Positions 49,937 through 61,143 of a stretch of DNA of 64,000 nt are shown here, in pieces. The position numbers were made by a program, and so were the translations under genes. The first letter of the stretch is position 1, and the number at the start of each line of letters is the position of its first letter. The stretch is from Curtobacterium sp. PhB115 (lineage in GTDB: Bacteria; Actinomycetota; Actinomycetes; Actinomycetales; Microbacteriaceae): contig NZ_RJKR01000006.1 of NCBI RefSeq assembly GCF_003752025.1, forward strand, positions 717,466 through 781,465, read 5' to 3'. A model generated the notes under the pieces. It saw only the letters and a list, made by a program, of their open reading frames with translations. It had not been told where the DNA came from and ran no database searches.

Positions 49937-51166
49937 GTGGCAGAGAACAGCGCACCCCGCTCGGTCGGAGTCGGCCTCATCAGTGTCGGCTGGATGGGGC
50001 GCCTCCACTCGCGCTCCTACGCCCTCCTCCCGCTCGTCTACCCCGAGCTCGGGATCCGTCCCAGGCTCGTCGTCGCCGCCGACGTCGCACCCGCCGGTCG
50101 CGACTACGCGAAGGACGTCCTCGGCTACGAGAAGGTCGTCTCGGACTACCGCGAGGTCCTGGCCGACCCCGAGGTCGACGTCGTCTCGATCTGCGCCCCG
50201 AACTCGCTGCACGCCGAGATCGGCATCGCCGCGGCCGAGGCCGGCAAGCCGTTCTGGATCGAGAAGCCCGTCGGCCGCGGGGCCGCCGAGACCGAAGCCG
50301 TCGCCGCAGCCGCCGACGCCGCCGGTGTCGCCACCACGATCGGCTTCAACTACCGGCACGTCCCGGCCGTGCAGCACGCACGCCAGCTCGTCCTCGACGG
50401 CGCCCTCGGCCGGATCACGAACGTCCGCGGCCGGTTCTTCGGCGGCTTCTCCTCGAACCCGGAGGACCCGCTGACGTGGCGCTTCGTCCGGGCGACCTCG
50501 GGCAGCGGGGTCCTCGGTGACCTGATGGGGCACCTCGTCGACCTCATGCACTACGTCCTCGGCCCGATCGGCTCGATCTCGGCCGCGACCGGCACCTACC
50601 TGACCGAGCGCCCCGGGCTGCCCGGCACGCCCGGCGCCGGCAAGCTGCTCCCCGTCGAGAACGAGGACTACGCCACGATGCTCGTCCGGTTCGGCGACTC
50701 CGCCGTGGGCGCGGGCGCGATCGGCAACCTCGAGGCATCGCGCATCGCCGTCGGTCCGCGTTCTGAGTACGCGTTCGAGATCTTCGGCACCGAGGGGTCG
50801 GTCCGCTGGGACTTCGAGCGGCTCAACGAGCTCGAGGTGGCCCTCGCCCGCACCGGGCAGCACGTCGGGTACACCCGCGCGTTCGCCGACGGGTACTTCC
50901 CCGACTACTCCCGGTTCCAGCCGAGCTCCGGCACGAGCATGGGCTACGACGACCTCAAGGTGATCGAGGCGGCGAAGTTCCTCACCGCGGCCACCGGCGG
51001 CGAGGCCACCGGATCGAACATCCACGACGCCGTCGCCTCGGCCCGCGTGCTGAGCGCCGCCGAGGAATCGGCGGAGTCGGGTCTGTGGGTCGACCTGCCC
51101 GTCGAACCGGGCACCACCGCCAACACCACCGCCGTCGCCGCCGAGATCGAGGGGGTGCGCGCATGA
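49937..51166 (+). CDS. Gfo/Idh/MocA-family oxidoreductase
   Basis: A 409-residue NAD(P)-dependent dehydrogenase. The Rossmann start GVGLISVGWMGRLHSRSY, the EKP motif in WIEKPVGRG and the substrate-domain helix GVLGDLMGHLVDLMHYVLG are typical. It is longer than IolG proteins and resembles inositol- or sugar-oxidising Gfo/Idh members acting on scyllo-inositol or D-chiro forms. GTG at 49937 has AAAGGAG upstream. First gene of the LacI-controlled operon, its stop overlaps the IolE-like start (ATGA). The exact substrate is not determined. Confidence 0.9.
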   Translation: MAENSAPRSVGVGLISVGWMGRLHSRSYALLPLVYPELGIRPRLVVAADVAPAGRDYAKDVLGYEKVVSDYREVLADPEVDVVSICAPNSLHAEIGIAAAEAGKPFWIEKPVGRGAAETEAVAAAADAAGVATTIGFNYRHVPAVQHARQLVLDGALGRITNVRGRFFGGFSSNPEDPLTWRFVRATSGSGVLGDLMGHLVDLMHYVLGPIGSISAATGTYLTERPGLPGTPGAGKLLPVENEDYATMLVRFGDSAVGAGAIGNLEASRIAVGPRSEYAFEIFGTEGSVRWDFERLNELEVALARTGQHVGYTRAFADGYFPDYSRFQPSSGTSMGYDDLKVIEAAKFLTAATGGEATGSNIHDAVASARVLSAAEESAESGLWVDLPVEPGTTANTTAVAAEIEGVRA

Positions 51167-52065
51167 GCCTCCGCATCGCGACCGCACCGATCTCCTGGGG
51201 CGTCAGCGAGGTCGACGGCTGGGGCCACCAGCTGCCGCCGGAGCGCGTCCTCGCCGAGATGACGTCCCTCGGCTTCGAGGCCACCGAGCTCGGCGCCCAG
51301 GGGTTCCTGCCCCCGGCGCCCGAGGACAAGGCGGCCCGGCTCGCCGAGTTCGGCATGACGGCGATCGGCAGCTTCGTGCCGGTCATCGCGCACCAGCCCG
51401 GCACCGACCCGCTGCCCCGGATCGAACAGGAACTCGCCGACTACGCGGCCTCCGGAGCGACCGTGCTCGTGGTCTGCGCGGACAGCGAGCAGACCGGCTA
51501 CGACGCCCAGCGCGAGCCGCTCACCGACGAGCAGTGGGCGACGCTGTTCACCAACCTCGACCGGATCACCGAGGCTGCGGCCGCGGTCGGCGTCACGGCG
51601 ACCCTGCACCCGCACGTCGGGACCGTCGTCGAGACGAAGGACGACGTCGACGCCGTGCTCGCCGGCTCGACGATCCCGTTCTGCTTCGACACCGGGCACC
51701 TGTTCCTCGGTGGCACGGACCCCGTCCGCTTCGCCGCCGAGCACAGCGACCGCATCGCGTACATGCACCTCAAGGACGTGTCCCTCGAGGGTGCGCAGCG
51801 CGTGGCGGACGGCGAGATCAGCTACTTCGACGCGATCAAGGCCGACCTGCTCTACCGGCCGGTCGGACAGGGCGACGTGGACATCCGCGCGATCCTGACG
51901 AGCATGGTCGAGGCCGGCTTCGACGGCTGGATCGTCCTCGAGCAGGACAAGGTCGTGCTCGACGAGCCCGCTCCCGGCACCGGCCCGATCGAGGACGCCC
52001 GTGCGAGCGTCGATTTCGTCCGTGCCCTCGTCGCCGAGCTCGAGGCCGCCGAGGTCACCCGGTGA
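51163..52065 (+). CDS. iolE: Inosose dehydratase-like TIM-barrel protein
   Basis: A 300-residue xylose-isomerase-like TIM barrel. The start RIATAPISWGVSEVDGWG is a strong IolE (2-keto-myo-inositol dehydratase) signature. Metal-site segments are THGTVVE-like TLHPHVGTVVETKDDVD, FCFDTGHLFLGG, YMHLKDVS and a late EQD. IolE removes water from 2-inosose to give the diketone substrate of IolD, encoded downstream. It overlaps both neighbours by 4 bp. The symbol is given by signature and context. Other sugar-phosphate isomerase activity is possible. Confidence 0.8.
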   Translation: MSLRIATAPISWGVSEVDGWGHQLPPERVLAEMTSLGFEATELGAQGFLPPAPEDKAARLAEFGMTAIGSFVPVIAHQPGTDPLPRIEQELADYAASGATVLVVCADSEQTGYDAQREPLTDEQWATLFTNLDRITEAAAAVGVTATLHPHVGTVVETKDDVDAVLAGSTIPFCFDTGHLFLGGTDPVRFAAEHSDRIAYMHLKDVSLEGAQRVADGEISYFDAIKADLLYRPVGQGDVDIRAILTSMVEAGFDGWIVLEQDKVVLDEPAPGTGPIEDARASVDFVRALVAELEAAEVTR

Positions 52066-53117
52066 GGGTCGGCGTCGCCGGCCTCGGCCGCATCGGGGCG
52101 ATGCACGCTCGGAACCTCGCCAGGACCCCGGGCGTCGACGAGGTCGTCCTCGTCGGTCGCGACGCCGGCCGGACCGAGGCCGTGCGCACCCGGCTCGACG
52201 AGCAGCGCGGCGGCGAGACCGGCTGGGCGTCGGTGTCGACCACCGTCGATCCGCTCACGGACGTCCTGCCCTCGCTCGACGGCGTCCTCGTCGCGTCGGC
52301 GACGGACACCCACGCCGACCTGGCCCGCGTCGTCGCGGACTCGCACACCCCGCTCCTGATCGAGAAGCCCCTCGCGCTCGGCGTGGACGAGCTCACCGAG
52401 CTCTCCCGCGACCTCGACGCGACGGGGACCCCGATCATGGTCGCGTTCCACCGCCGCTACGACCCGGGGTACCAGCGGTTGCGGCAGCACGTCCTCGACG
52501 GTGACGTCGGCACGCTGCGACTCGTGCAGGCGACGGAGAACGACCACCACGCCCTGCCGGTGGACTACATCCCGCAGTCGCACGGCATGTGGCTCGACCT
52601 GCTCGTCCACGACTTCGACATCATCCCGTGGGTCGTCGGCGACCCCGTCGTCGAGATCTCGATGATCGGGTCCGTCCTGGACGAGCCCGTGTACGGCGAC
52701 CACCAGGACACCGACACGGCGATGGTGACCCTGCGGTTCGCGTCGGGTGCCGTCGGCAGCATCGGAGCGCTCCGCCGGAGCGGCGCCGGCCAGGACGTCC
52801 GGCTCGAGGTCACCGGCACGAACGGCGCGTTCGGCGCGGGCTACGGACCGCGCACGCCGATCACGTCGACCGAGCCCGCCGGCGTCGCCCCGGCGAACCC
52901 GTACGACACCTTCGGCGACCGGTTCGTCCCGGCGTTCGAAGAGGAGATCGCGCACTTCGTGCGGATGATCCGTGGCGAGTCGGAGAGTCTCACCCCGCCC
53001 GCGGCCGGGCTCGTCGCCACGGCGCTCGCCGAAGCGGCTGCTGAGTCGTTCCACACCGGTCGTCCCGTGCGACCACGCAGTACCGCGTCGACCACGCGGA
53101 CCACCACCACCGCGTAG
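52062..53117 (+). CDS. Gfo/Idh/MocA-family dehydrogenase (inositol dehydrogenase-like)
   Basis: A 351-residue dehydrogenase: VGVAGLGRIGAMHARNLA, IEKPLALGVDEL, and HGMWLDLLVHDFDIIPWVVG with the conserved Asp/His pair of IolG-type enzymes. The GTG start overlaps the preceding stop (GTGA). The last residues (STASTTRTTTTA) are Thr-rich and come from a 27-bp tandem repeat that includes the stop codon. It is one of three Gfo/Idh genes here, and may oxidise a different inositol isomer from its neighbours. Confidence 0.9.
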   Translation: MRVGVAGLGRIGAMHARNLARTPGVDEVVLVGRDAGRTEAVRTRLDEQRGGETGWASVSTTVDPLTDVLPSLDGVLVASATDTHADLARVVADSHTPLLIEKPLALGVDELTELSRDLDATGTPIMVAFHRRYDPGYQRLRQHVLDGDVGTLRLVQATENDHHALPVDYIPQSHGMWLDLLVHDFDIIPWVVGDPVVEISMIGSVLDEPVYGDHQDTDTAMVTLRFASGAVGSIGALRRSGAGQDVRLEVTGTNGAFGAGYGPRTPITSTEPAGVAPANPYDTFGDRFVPAFEEEIAHFVRMIRGESESLTPPAAGLVATALAEAAAESFHTGRPVRPRSTASTTRTTTTA

Positions 53118-53138
53118 ACCACGCGGACCACCACCACC
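53090..53138 (+). repeat. 27-bp tandem repeat spanning a stop codon
   Basis: A 22-bp identical segment beginning GACCACGCGG occurs at 53090-53111 and 53117-53138, offset by 27 bp. The TAG stop of the upstream dehydrogenase lies between the copies. Confidence 0.85.
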
Positions 53139-53149
53139 TGGAGATTGCA

Positions 53150-54160
53150 ATGACGCAACAGATCCGGATCGGCCTCTTCGGCACCGGGCGCATCGGACAG
53201 GTCCACGCCATGAGCGTGGCCGCCATCGAGGACGCGGAGCTCGCGTGGGTCTGCGACCCCTTCGTCGAGGGCGCCGAGCGAACGGCCGCCGAGTACGGCG
53301 GCAAGGTCAGCACCGACCCGGCCGAGGTCTTCGCCTCGGGGGAGGTCGACGCGGTCATCATCGCGGCACCGACCGCCACCCACGTCGACCTCATCGACGC
53401 CGCGATCGACGCGGGCGTCCCGGTGCTCTGCGAGAAGCCCATCGACCTCGACCTCGAGCGGGTCGACCGGCTCCGCGCGAAGGCCGCGGCGGCCACCGTC
53501 CCGATCGTGCTCGGCTTCAACCGGCGGTTCGACCGACACTTCGCCGAACTGCACCGCCGGGTGAGTGCGGGGGAGATCGGCACGCTGGAGCAGGTCCTCA
53601 TCACGAGCCGCGACCCCGCTGAGCCACCGGCCGGGTACCTGGCGTCGTCCGGCGGGATCTTCCGCGACATGACGATCCATGACCTCGACATGGCGCGCTT
53701 CTTCGTGCCGGACATCGTCGAGGTGACCGCCCGCGGCGCGAACACGTTCAGTGCGACGGCCCGCGAGCTCGGCGACTTCGACTCCGCGGTCGTCACGCTC
53801 CGCGGTGCGGGCGACGAGCTCGTGGTCATCACGAACTCGCGGCACGCGGCGTACGGGTACGACCAGCGCTTCGAGGTGTTCGGGTCCGAGGGGCTCCTGC
53901 AGGTCGGCAACCAGACCGACACCCTCGTCCGGCACTGGGGTGCCGGTGCCGTCGAGGCACTGGAGCCGTACCAGAACTTCTTCCTGCAGCGGTACGCCGA
54001 GGCGTACCGGCTCGAGGTCGTCGAGTTCCTGATGGCGGTGCGGGGCGAACCCTCCCGCAGCCCCGGGTTCGAGGACGGCCGCGCCGCGCTCGTCCTCGCC
54101 GACGCCGCCGACCGATCGGCCCGCACGGGCGGATCGGTCACGGTCGACCTGTCGCGATGA
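53150..54160 (+). CDS. iolG: myo-Inositol 2-dehydrogenase
   Basis: A 336-residue IolG-type enzyme that oxidises myo-inositol to 2-inosose with NAD+. IGLFGTGRIGQVHAMSVA binds NAD, CEKPIDLDLERV holds the EKP motif, and GGIFRDMTIHDLDMARFF contains the catalytic Asp and His arrangement typical of IolG. FNRRFDRHFAELH is also standard. GGAGATTG lies before the ATG. Together with iolE, iolB and iolD it supplies most of the inositol catabolic route. It overlaps the next gene by 4 bp. Confidence 0.9.
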   Translation: MTQQIRIGLFGTGRIGQVHAMSVAAIEDAELAWVCDPFVEGAERTAAEYGGKVSTDPAEVFASGEVDAVIIAAPTATHVDLIDAAIDAGVPVLCEKPIDLDLERVDRLRAKAAAATVPIVLGFNRRFDRHFAELHRRVSAGEIGTLEQVLITSRDPAEPPAGYLASSGGIFRDMTIHDLDMARFFVPDIVEVTARGANTFSATARELGDFDSAVVTLRGAGDELVVITNSRHAAYGYDQRFEVFGSEGLLQVGNQTDTLVRHWGAGAVEALEPYQNFFLQRYAEAYRLEVVEFLMAVRGEPSRSPGFEDGRAALVLADAADRSARTGGSVTVDLSR

Positions 54161-55044
54161 CCGGGATCAGCCACGACCTCGTCGCCACCTGCTGGACGAC
54201 GTCGGGGACCGCGGTGCCGGACGGCCCGTCGGAGCGCAGCTCGTTCTCGGCACGGGACCGGGTCAGCGCCGCGGCGGACGCCGGGTTCACCGGGCTCGGG
54301 TTCGTCGTCGACGACCTCGAGGTCGTCCGGGACACGATCGGGTTCGACGCGCTCCGGGCCCACGCCGACCGCCTCGGCATCGGTCACCTCGAGGTCGAAC
54401 TCGTCAAGGACTGGTGGCGCGACCCGTCGGACGCGCCGTGGCGTGCCCGATGGGACCTGCTCCGCGACGCCGCGCAGGCCTTCGACAGCCCGATGGTGAA
54501 GATCGCGCCGCCACCGGCGCCGACGGTCGCCTCGGTCGAGCCCTACGTCGGACCGTTCCGCCGGCTGGCCGACGAGGCCGCGGCGATCGGCACGCGACTC
54601 GCGCTCGAGCCACTGCCCTTCGCCGGGATCTCCTCGCTGCCGCAGGGGTCCGAACTGGTCAGGGCGGTGGACCATCCGCACGCCGGCCTGGTCGTCGACT
54701 CCTGGCACGTCTTCCGCGCCGGGACCTCGCTCGACGAGCTCCGCCGCACGCTGGACCCCGCGACGGTCGTCGGGGTCGAGGTGAACGACGCGGACGCCCT
54801 GCCCGAGGCCGGCCGCACCCTGTTCGAGGACACCCGGGACAACCGGCGCTACCCGGGCGAGGGTGCGCAGGACGTCGTCGGCTTCTTCCGCACGATGGCC
54901 GAGGTCGGCTGGTCCGGCCCGTGGGGCGTCGAGATGCTCTCGATCGAGCACCGCGCGAAGTCGCTGGCCGACGCCCTGGACGCCGCACGCGACACCACCC
55001 TGCGGTGCATCCGGCTCGCTGAAGCCGGTCTCCGATTCGCCTGA
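54157..55044 (+). CDS. Sugar phosphate isomerase/epimerase-like TIM barrel
   Basis: A 295-residue xylose-isomerase-like barrel distinct from the IolE-like protein. It has LALEPLPFAGISSLPQG (metal-binding Glu), LVVDSWHVFRAGTSLDEL (Asp/His) and VGVEVNDADALP, with a final WGVEMLSIEHRAKSL holding the last Glu. Such proteins may be inosose isomerase (IolI-like) or keto-inositol epimerases. It closes the LacI-operator operon and is followed by an inverted repeat. Confidence 0.82.
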   Translation: MTGISHDLVATCWTTSGTAVPDGPSERSSFSARDRVSAAADAGFTGLGFVVDDLEVVRDTIGFDALRAHADRLGIGHLEVELVKDWWRDPSDAPWRARWDLLRDAAQAFDSPMVKIAPPPAPTVASVEPYVGPFRRLADEAAAIGTRLALEPLPFAGISSLPQGSELVRAVDHPHAGLVVDSWHVFRAGTSLDELRRTLDPATVVGVEVNDADALPEAGRTLFEDTRDNRRYPGEGAQDVVGFFRTMAEVGWSGPWGVEMLSIEHRAKSLADALDAARDTTLRCIRLAEAGLRFA

Positions 55045-55047
55045 GCA

Positions 55048-55088
55048 CTTTTCTCACAGCGGACGATTCGTCCGGCCAGCGAGAAAAG
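55048..55088. promoter_or_regulatory. Inverted repeats upstream of iolB
   Basis: CTTTTCTC (55048-55055) and GAGAAAAG (55081-55088) are exact complements and enclose a second hairpin, GGACGA/TCGTCC (55061-55073). TATGCT (55092-55097) is a possible -10 for iolB. The structure could be a terminator of the upstream operon or a regulator site for iolB-iolD. Confidence 0.45.
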
Positions 55089-55136
55089 CGGTATGCTCTT
55101 CCCATCCGAACGCAACGACGCAGAGAGGATCACAAC

Positions 55137-55976
55137 ATGGTCGACCCGCAGGTGCTCAAGCACGGCGCATGGGACGTCATCACCCCGGAGATCGCCGGTT
55201 GGGAGTTCATCACCTTCCAGGTGAAGACCTTCGGCGACGGCGAGACGGTCGAGCTGCCCGCCGACGGCAACGAGCGGGCGTTCGTGAACCTGCACGGCGA
55301 CCTCGTCCTCACGGTCGCCGGCGAGGAGTACCGCCTCGGTGGCCGGGACACGGTCTTCGACGGACTCGGGCACACGCTCTCCGTCCCGCGCGACACCGCG
55401 GTGACGATCACCGCCACCCCCGGAGCCGAACTGGCCATCGCGACCGCGCCGGCCACCGAGCAGCACGAGGTCGTCCTGGTCACGCCGGACGACGTCGGAT
55501 CCGCCACCCGTGGTGCCGGCAACGCGACGCGGCAGGTCTCCACGCCGATGTCACCCGACTTCCCGGCCGACCGCTTGCACATCGTCGAGGTGTGGACCCC
55601 GGGCGGCAACTGGTCGAGCTTCCCGCCGCACAAGCACGAGCACGACATCGACGGCGAAGCGCAGCTGGAGGAGGTCTACTACTACCGTCTCCGCGACCCG
55701 GAGAACGGGTGGGCGCTGCAGCGGGTCTACAGCCCGGAGCGCGACTTCGACCTCGACGTCCCCGTCCGCGACGGTGACATCTGCCTCATCCCCTGGGGGT
55801 ACCACACCACCGTGGCCGCCCACGACCAGGACCTCTACTACCTCAACGTCCTCGCCGGCCCGGCGCCGAAGCGCACCCTGCAGGCCGCAGAGGACCCCGC
55901 GCTCGCCCCGGCCCGCGCCAAGTGGGAAGCCCTCGGCACCGATCCGCGTGTGCCGTTCGTCCCCGTCCGCCCCTGA
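55137..55976 (+). CDS. iolB: 5-deoxy-glucuronate isomerase
   Basis: The 279-residue protein converts 5-deoxy-D-glucuronate to 2-deoxy-5-keto-gluconate in inositol breakdown. The cupin signature EVWTPGGNWSSFPPHKHEHD is diagnostic, with EEVYYYRLRDPENGWALQRVY and IPWGYHTTVAAHDQDLYYLNVLAGP completing the metal-binding cupin. The length is normal. GAGAGGA lies about 10 bp before the ATG. It is followed after 24 bp by iolD, and the two likely share a promoter. Confidence 0.95.
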   Translation: MVDPQVLKHGAWDVITPEIAGWEFITFQVKTFGDGETVELPADGNERAFVNLHGDLVLTVAGEEYRLGGRDTVFDGLGHTLSVPRDTAVTITATPGAELAIATAPATEQHEVVLVTPDDVGSATRGAGNATRQVSTPMSPDFPADRLHIVEVWTPGGNWSSFPPHKHEHDIDGEAQLEEVYYYRLRDPENGWALQRVYSPERDFDLDVPVRDGDICLIPWGYHTTVAAHDQDLYYLNVLAGPAPKRTLQAAEDPALAPARAKWEALGTDPRVPFVPVRP

Positions 55977-56000
55977 CCCACCACGAAAAGGAAGTTCGCA

Positions 56001-57913
<1,913 letters not shown>

Positions 57914-57917
<4 letters not shown>

Positions 57918-59419
57918 CCGACGTGACCGACGTCCGCGACGCCACCGACGCCGTGGACACGACGATCGACCGGGCGAGCATCACCGCCGGGGTCCCCACG
58001 GGCCTCCTGATCGGCGGGGTGGAACGCGCAGCGTCCGACGGTGCGACGTTCGACGTCCACGACCCCGTGGACGGCAGCGTCATCGCCACCGTCTCGAGCG
58101 GGACCCGGAACGACGCCCAGGCGGCCGTCGACGCCGCGGCGGACGCTGCCGCCGGCTGGGCCGCGACCCCGCCCCGGAAGCGATCCGAGGTGCTGTCGCG
58201 GGCCTACGACCTGATGGTCGAGCGCGCCGACTGGTTCGCGCGGCTCATCACGGCGGAGAACGGCAAGGTCTTCGCCGACGCCCGCGGCGAGGTCCTGTAC
58301 GCCGCCGAGTTCCTGCGCTGGTACGCGGAAGAGGCGGTCCGGATCCCGGGTGCGCTGCAGACCGCACCGGGTGGCACGAACAAGATCCTCGTCGAGCACC
58401 GTCCGATCGGCATCGCGATCCTCGTCACCCCGTGGAACTTCCCCGCGGCGATGGCGACCCGGAAGATCGGACCGGCGCTCGCCGCCGGGTGCACGACGGT
58501 CCTGAAGCCGGCGAGCGACACCCCGCTGACCGCCCTGGCGATCGGAGCGCTCTTCGCCGAGGCGGGCCTGCCGGCCGGTGTCCTCAACGTGCTGCCGAGC
58601 CGGTCCTCCGGCACCGTGGTCGAGCAGATGGTGCGCGACCCTCGTGCCCGGAAGCTCTCGTTCACCGGGTCCACCGAGGTGGGCGTGAAGCTCATGAAGC
58701 TCGCCGCGGAGTCCGTCGTGAACACGTCGATGGAGCTCGGTGGCAACGCGCCGTTCGTGGTGTTCGACGACGCCGACCTCGACGAGGCGGTCGCCGGCGC
58801 CATGATCGCCAAGATGCGGAACGGCGGCGAGGCCTGCACCGCGGCGAACCGCTTCTACGTGCAGGAGGGCATCGCCGAGGCGTTCTCCACACGACTAGCC
58901 CAGGCGATGGGCGCGCTCCGGACCGGCGACGGGCTCGACCCGGAGGTCCAGCTCGGCCCGATGGTGAACGAGACCGCCCGCGACGACATCGCCCGGCTGG
59001 TCGACGGCGCGAAGGAGGACGGCGCCACGGTGCTGACCGGCGGAGCGTCCCCCGACGGCCCCGGCTGGTTCTACCCGGCGACCGTCCTGACCGGGGTGCC
59101 GGAGCACGCGCGCATCCTCAAGGAGGAGATCTTCGGGCCGGTCGCGCCCGTGGTCACCTTCCGCACCGAGGACGACGCCGTCCGACTGGCGAACGGCACC
59201 CCGTTCGGCCTGGTGTCGTACGTCTACACACAGGACCTCGCGCGGGGCCTGCGGGTCAGCGGACGGATCGAGTCCGGCATGGTCGGGCTGAACCGTGGTC
59301 TGGTGTCCGACCCGGCGGCGCCGTTCGGCGGGATGAAGGAATCAGGCATCGGCCGCGAGGGCGGTGCCGAGGGGCTCCTGGAGTACATGGAGTCGCAGTA
59401 CATCGCCGTGAGCTGGTAG
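57914..59419 (+). CDS. Aldehyde dehydrogenase, succinate-semialdehyde dehydrogenase-like
   Basis: A 501-residue aldehyde dehydrogenase: Asn in TPWNFPAAM, Glu274 in SMELGGNAP and Cys308 in GGEACTAANR, followed by PFGGMKESGIGREGG. The pattern is that of GabD-type succinate-semialdehyde dehydrogenases rather than methylmalonate-semialdehyde dehydrogenase (IolA), which would be expected in an inositol operon. It is coupled to iolD by a 4-bp overlap, so it may still serve the malonate-semialdehyde step or another branch. The first 35 residues are an extra Asp/Thr-rich leader. Confidence 0.9.
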
Positions 59420-59432
59420 CGCTCGCGCCACC

Positions 59433-59453
59433 GCGGGCCCGGCCCGGGCCCGC
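59433..59453. terminator. GC hairpin between convergent genes
   Basis: GCGGGCCCG (59433-59441) and CGGGCCCGC (59445-59453) form a perfect 9-bp stem with a 3-nt loop between the aldehyde dehydrogenase and IclR genes. Confidence 0.6.
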
Positions 59454-59472
59454 CGACCGCACGGCGTGCGCG

Positions 59473-60243
59473 TCAGGACAGCGGGGTCGCCAGTTCGCTG
59501 GTGGCCCCGCTCGTCAGCTCCGCGACGGCCGCACGCGCGGCGTCGGTGAACTCCTGCTGCCGCTCGCGGACGTCGACGGACCGGCCGGCGACCGACAGGC
59601 ACCCGAGCAGCGCCCCGTCGGCCCCGAGCACGGGGAACGCGAGCGCGCCGATCCCGATCGTGGCGTCGTCGAGCGACAGCGTGTACCCCTGGGACCGCGT
59701 GCGCTCGACGTCCTCGCGCAGCGCGTCGGCGTCCACGATCGTCGCGCTCGTCAGCGGTCGACGCTCGGGCCCGTCGGCCAGGTACTCGTCGACGTCGCGG
59801 GCGTACGCGAGCACGAGGCGACCGGCGCCCCCGGCGTACAGCGGCAGGGAACGGCCCGGTGCCAGGGTGAGGACGCCGATGCCTCGACCGGGTGCCCAGT
59901 CGACGCACACGGCCTCGTCGCCGCGCGGCACGGTCAGGAACGCGGTCTGCTCGGTGCGCTCGGCGAGGGCGTCGAGGATCCGTCGGGCGCCGGACCACTC
60001 GGTCATGGCGTCCCGTGCGGCGTCGGCCAGGTGCAACCACTTCACGCTGAGGCGCGCACGGTTCTCGTCCGTGGTGGTCGCCATCCCGACGGCCCGGAGT
60101 CCGTCGATGAACCGGTAGACGCTGGGGCGGGGGAGCCCCGTCGCCTCGGCGAGTTCGGCGGGCGAGAGGTCCCCACGCTCGGCGAGGGCCTCGACCACCG
60201 CCATCGAGTTGGCGAGCACGCGCATCGGCTTCCGGTCAGCCAC
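59473..60243 (-). CDS. IclR-family transcriptional regulator
   Basis: The 256-residue regulator has the IclR helix-turn-helix (VVEALAERGDLSPAELAEATGLPRPSVYRFIDGLRAVGM) and effector domain ending AGALLGCLSVAGRSVDVRER-like. GTG at 60243 with GGAGG 6 bp upstream was chosen over an ATG-like start ten codons earlier inside the neighbouring gene. It overlaps the other IclR gene by 8 bp, so both are expressed together. Confidence 0.88.
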   Translation of the reverse strand: MADRKPMRVLANSMAVVEALAERGDLSPAELAEATGLPRPSVYRFIDGLRAVGMATTTDENRARLSVKWLHLADAARDAMTEWSGARRILDALAERTEQTAFLTVPRGDEAVCVDWAPGRGIGVLTLAPGRSLPLYAGGAGRLVLAYARDVDEYLADGPERRPLTSATIVDADALREDVERTRSQGYTLSLDDATIGIGALAFPVLGADGALLGCLSVAGRSVDVRERQQEFTDAARAAVAELTSGATSELATPLS

Positions 60244-61021
60244 GTCGACCTCCGTCGTACCCCAGGTCCGCACTGATCGCGGCGGCGGTGGACATCACCA
60301 GGTCCGCGAGCTCGGGCTCGCGGTCGACGAGCCGTTCTCGCAGCCCGCTGATGGACACCGCGGCGACGAGTTCGCCGCGGTGGTTGAAGACGGGACTGCC
60401 GAAGGCGGCGATGCCGATCGTGACGTCCTGGTCGGACCGGGCGTACCCGCGCGATCGGGTCGCCTCGAGCTCCGCCTGCAGCGCGCCCCGCGGCGGGACG
60501 GCGTACGGCAGGTCGGGCGTCGCCAGGAGCTCGTCGACCACGGCGTGCTGTTCGCCGGCGGCCAGGAACGCCAGGAGCGCGCGGGGCGCCCCGCCGACGT
60601 GGAGCGGGAGCGAGTCGCCCACCTGCATCGCGACCGAGCGGACGTCGTGGCCCTCGAGGCGTTCGACGCACACGGCTCGCGTTCCCCGGCGGTAGCAGAG
60701 CAGTGCAGCCACGCCGGCACTCGAGCGGAGTTCGCGCATCCGGGGCAGCGCGAGCCCGCGCACGTCGAGCGAGTCCTCCAGGACACCGCCGATCTGCATG
60801 CAGGCGAGCCCGAGCCGGTAGGTGCCGCGGACCGGGGCGGCGTCGACCCATCCCATCGCGATGAGGCTCTGCAGCAGGCGGTAGGTGGAAGACGTGGGTT
60901 CCCCGACCGCGTCCGCCAGCGCGCTCACCGTCAGGGCCTCGGTCTCGGCCAGCGCGTCGATGATCGCGCCGGCCTTGCTGAGGATCTCGATCCCACCGTC
61001 GTCGGAGGCGCCGTCTGCCAT
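60236..61021 (-). CDS. IclR-family transcriptional regulator
   Basis: A 261-residue IclR protein: KAGAIIDALAETEALTVSALADAVGEPTSSTYRLLQSLIAMGWV forms the DNA-binding domain, and the effector domain contains CVERLEGHDVRSVAMQVGDSLPLHVGGAPRALLAF and DVTIGIAAFGSPVFNHRGELVAAVSISG. GGGAGG lies before the ATG. It is divergent from the transketolase operon with an inverted repeat in the 122-bp gap. Two IclR genes in tandem, overlapping, may act as a heteromeric or two-signal control of the transketolase/kinase operon. Confidence 0.92.
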   Translation of the reverse strand: MADGASDDGGIEILSKAGAIIDALAETEALTVSALADAVGEPTSSTYRLLQSLIAMGWVDAAPVRGTYRLGLACMQIGGVLEDSLDVRGLALPRMRELRSSAGVAALLCYRRGTRAVCVERLEGHDVRSVAMQVGDSLPLHVGGAPRALLAFLAAGEQHAVVDELLATPDLPYAVPPRGALQAELEATRSRGYARSDQDVTIGIAAFGSPVFNHRGELVAAVSISGLRERLVDREPELADLVMSTAAAISADLGYDGGRRG

Positions 61022-61075
61022 GTCGTCATCCTCCCACGTCGACCTCGTCGACTTCGTCGACCTGCCCCGCTAATC

Positions 61076-61106
61076 TCACTCAGTAGACACACCGTTCACA
61101 GAGTGA
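61076..61106. promoter_or_regulatory. Inverted repeat between IclR and transketolase genes
   Basis: TCACTC (61076-61081) and GAGTGA (61101-61106) flank 19 bp containing GTTCACAG. It is the only symmetrical element in the divergent gap and a candidate IclR-type operator. Confidence 0.4.
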
Positions 61107-61143
61107 TAGTTTGATGGCACCACCGCAGAACGAAGGAGTCGCC

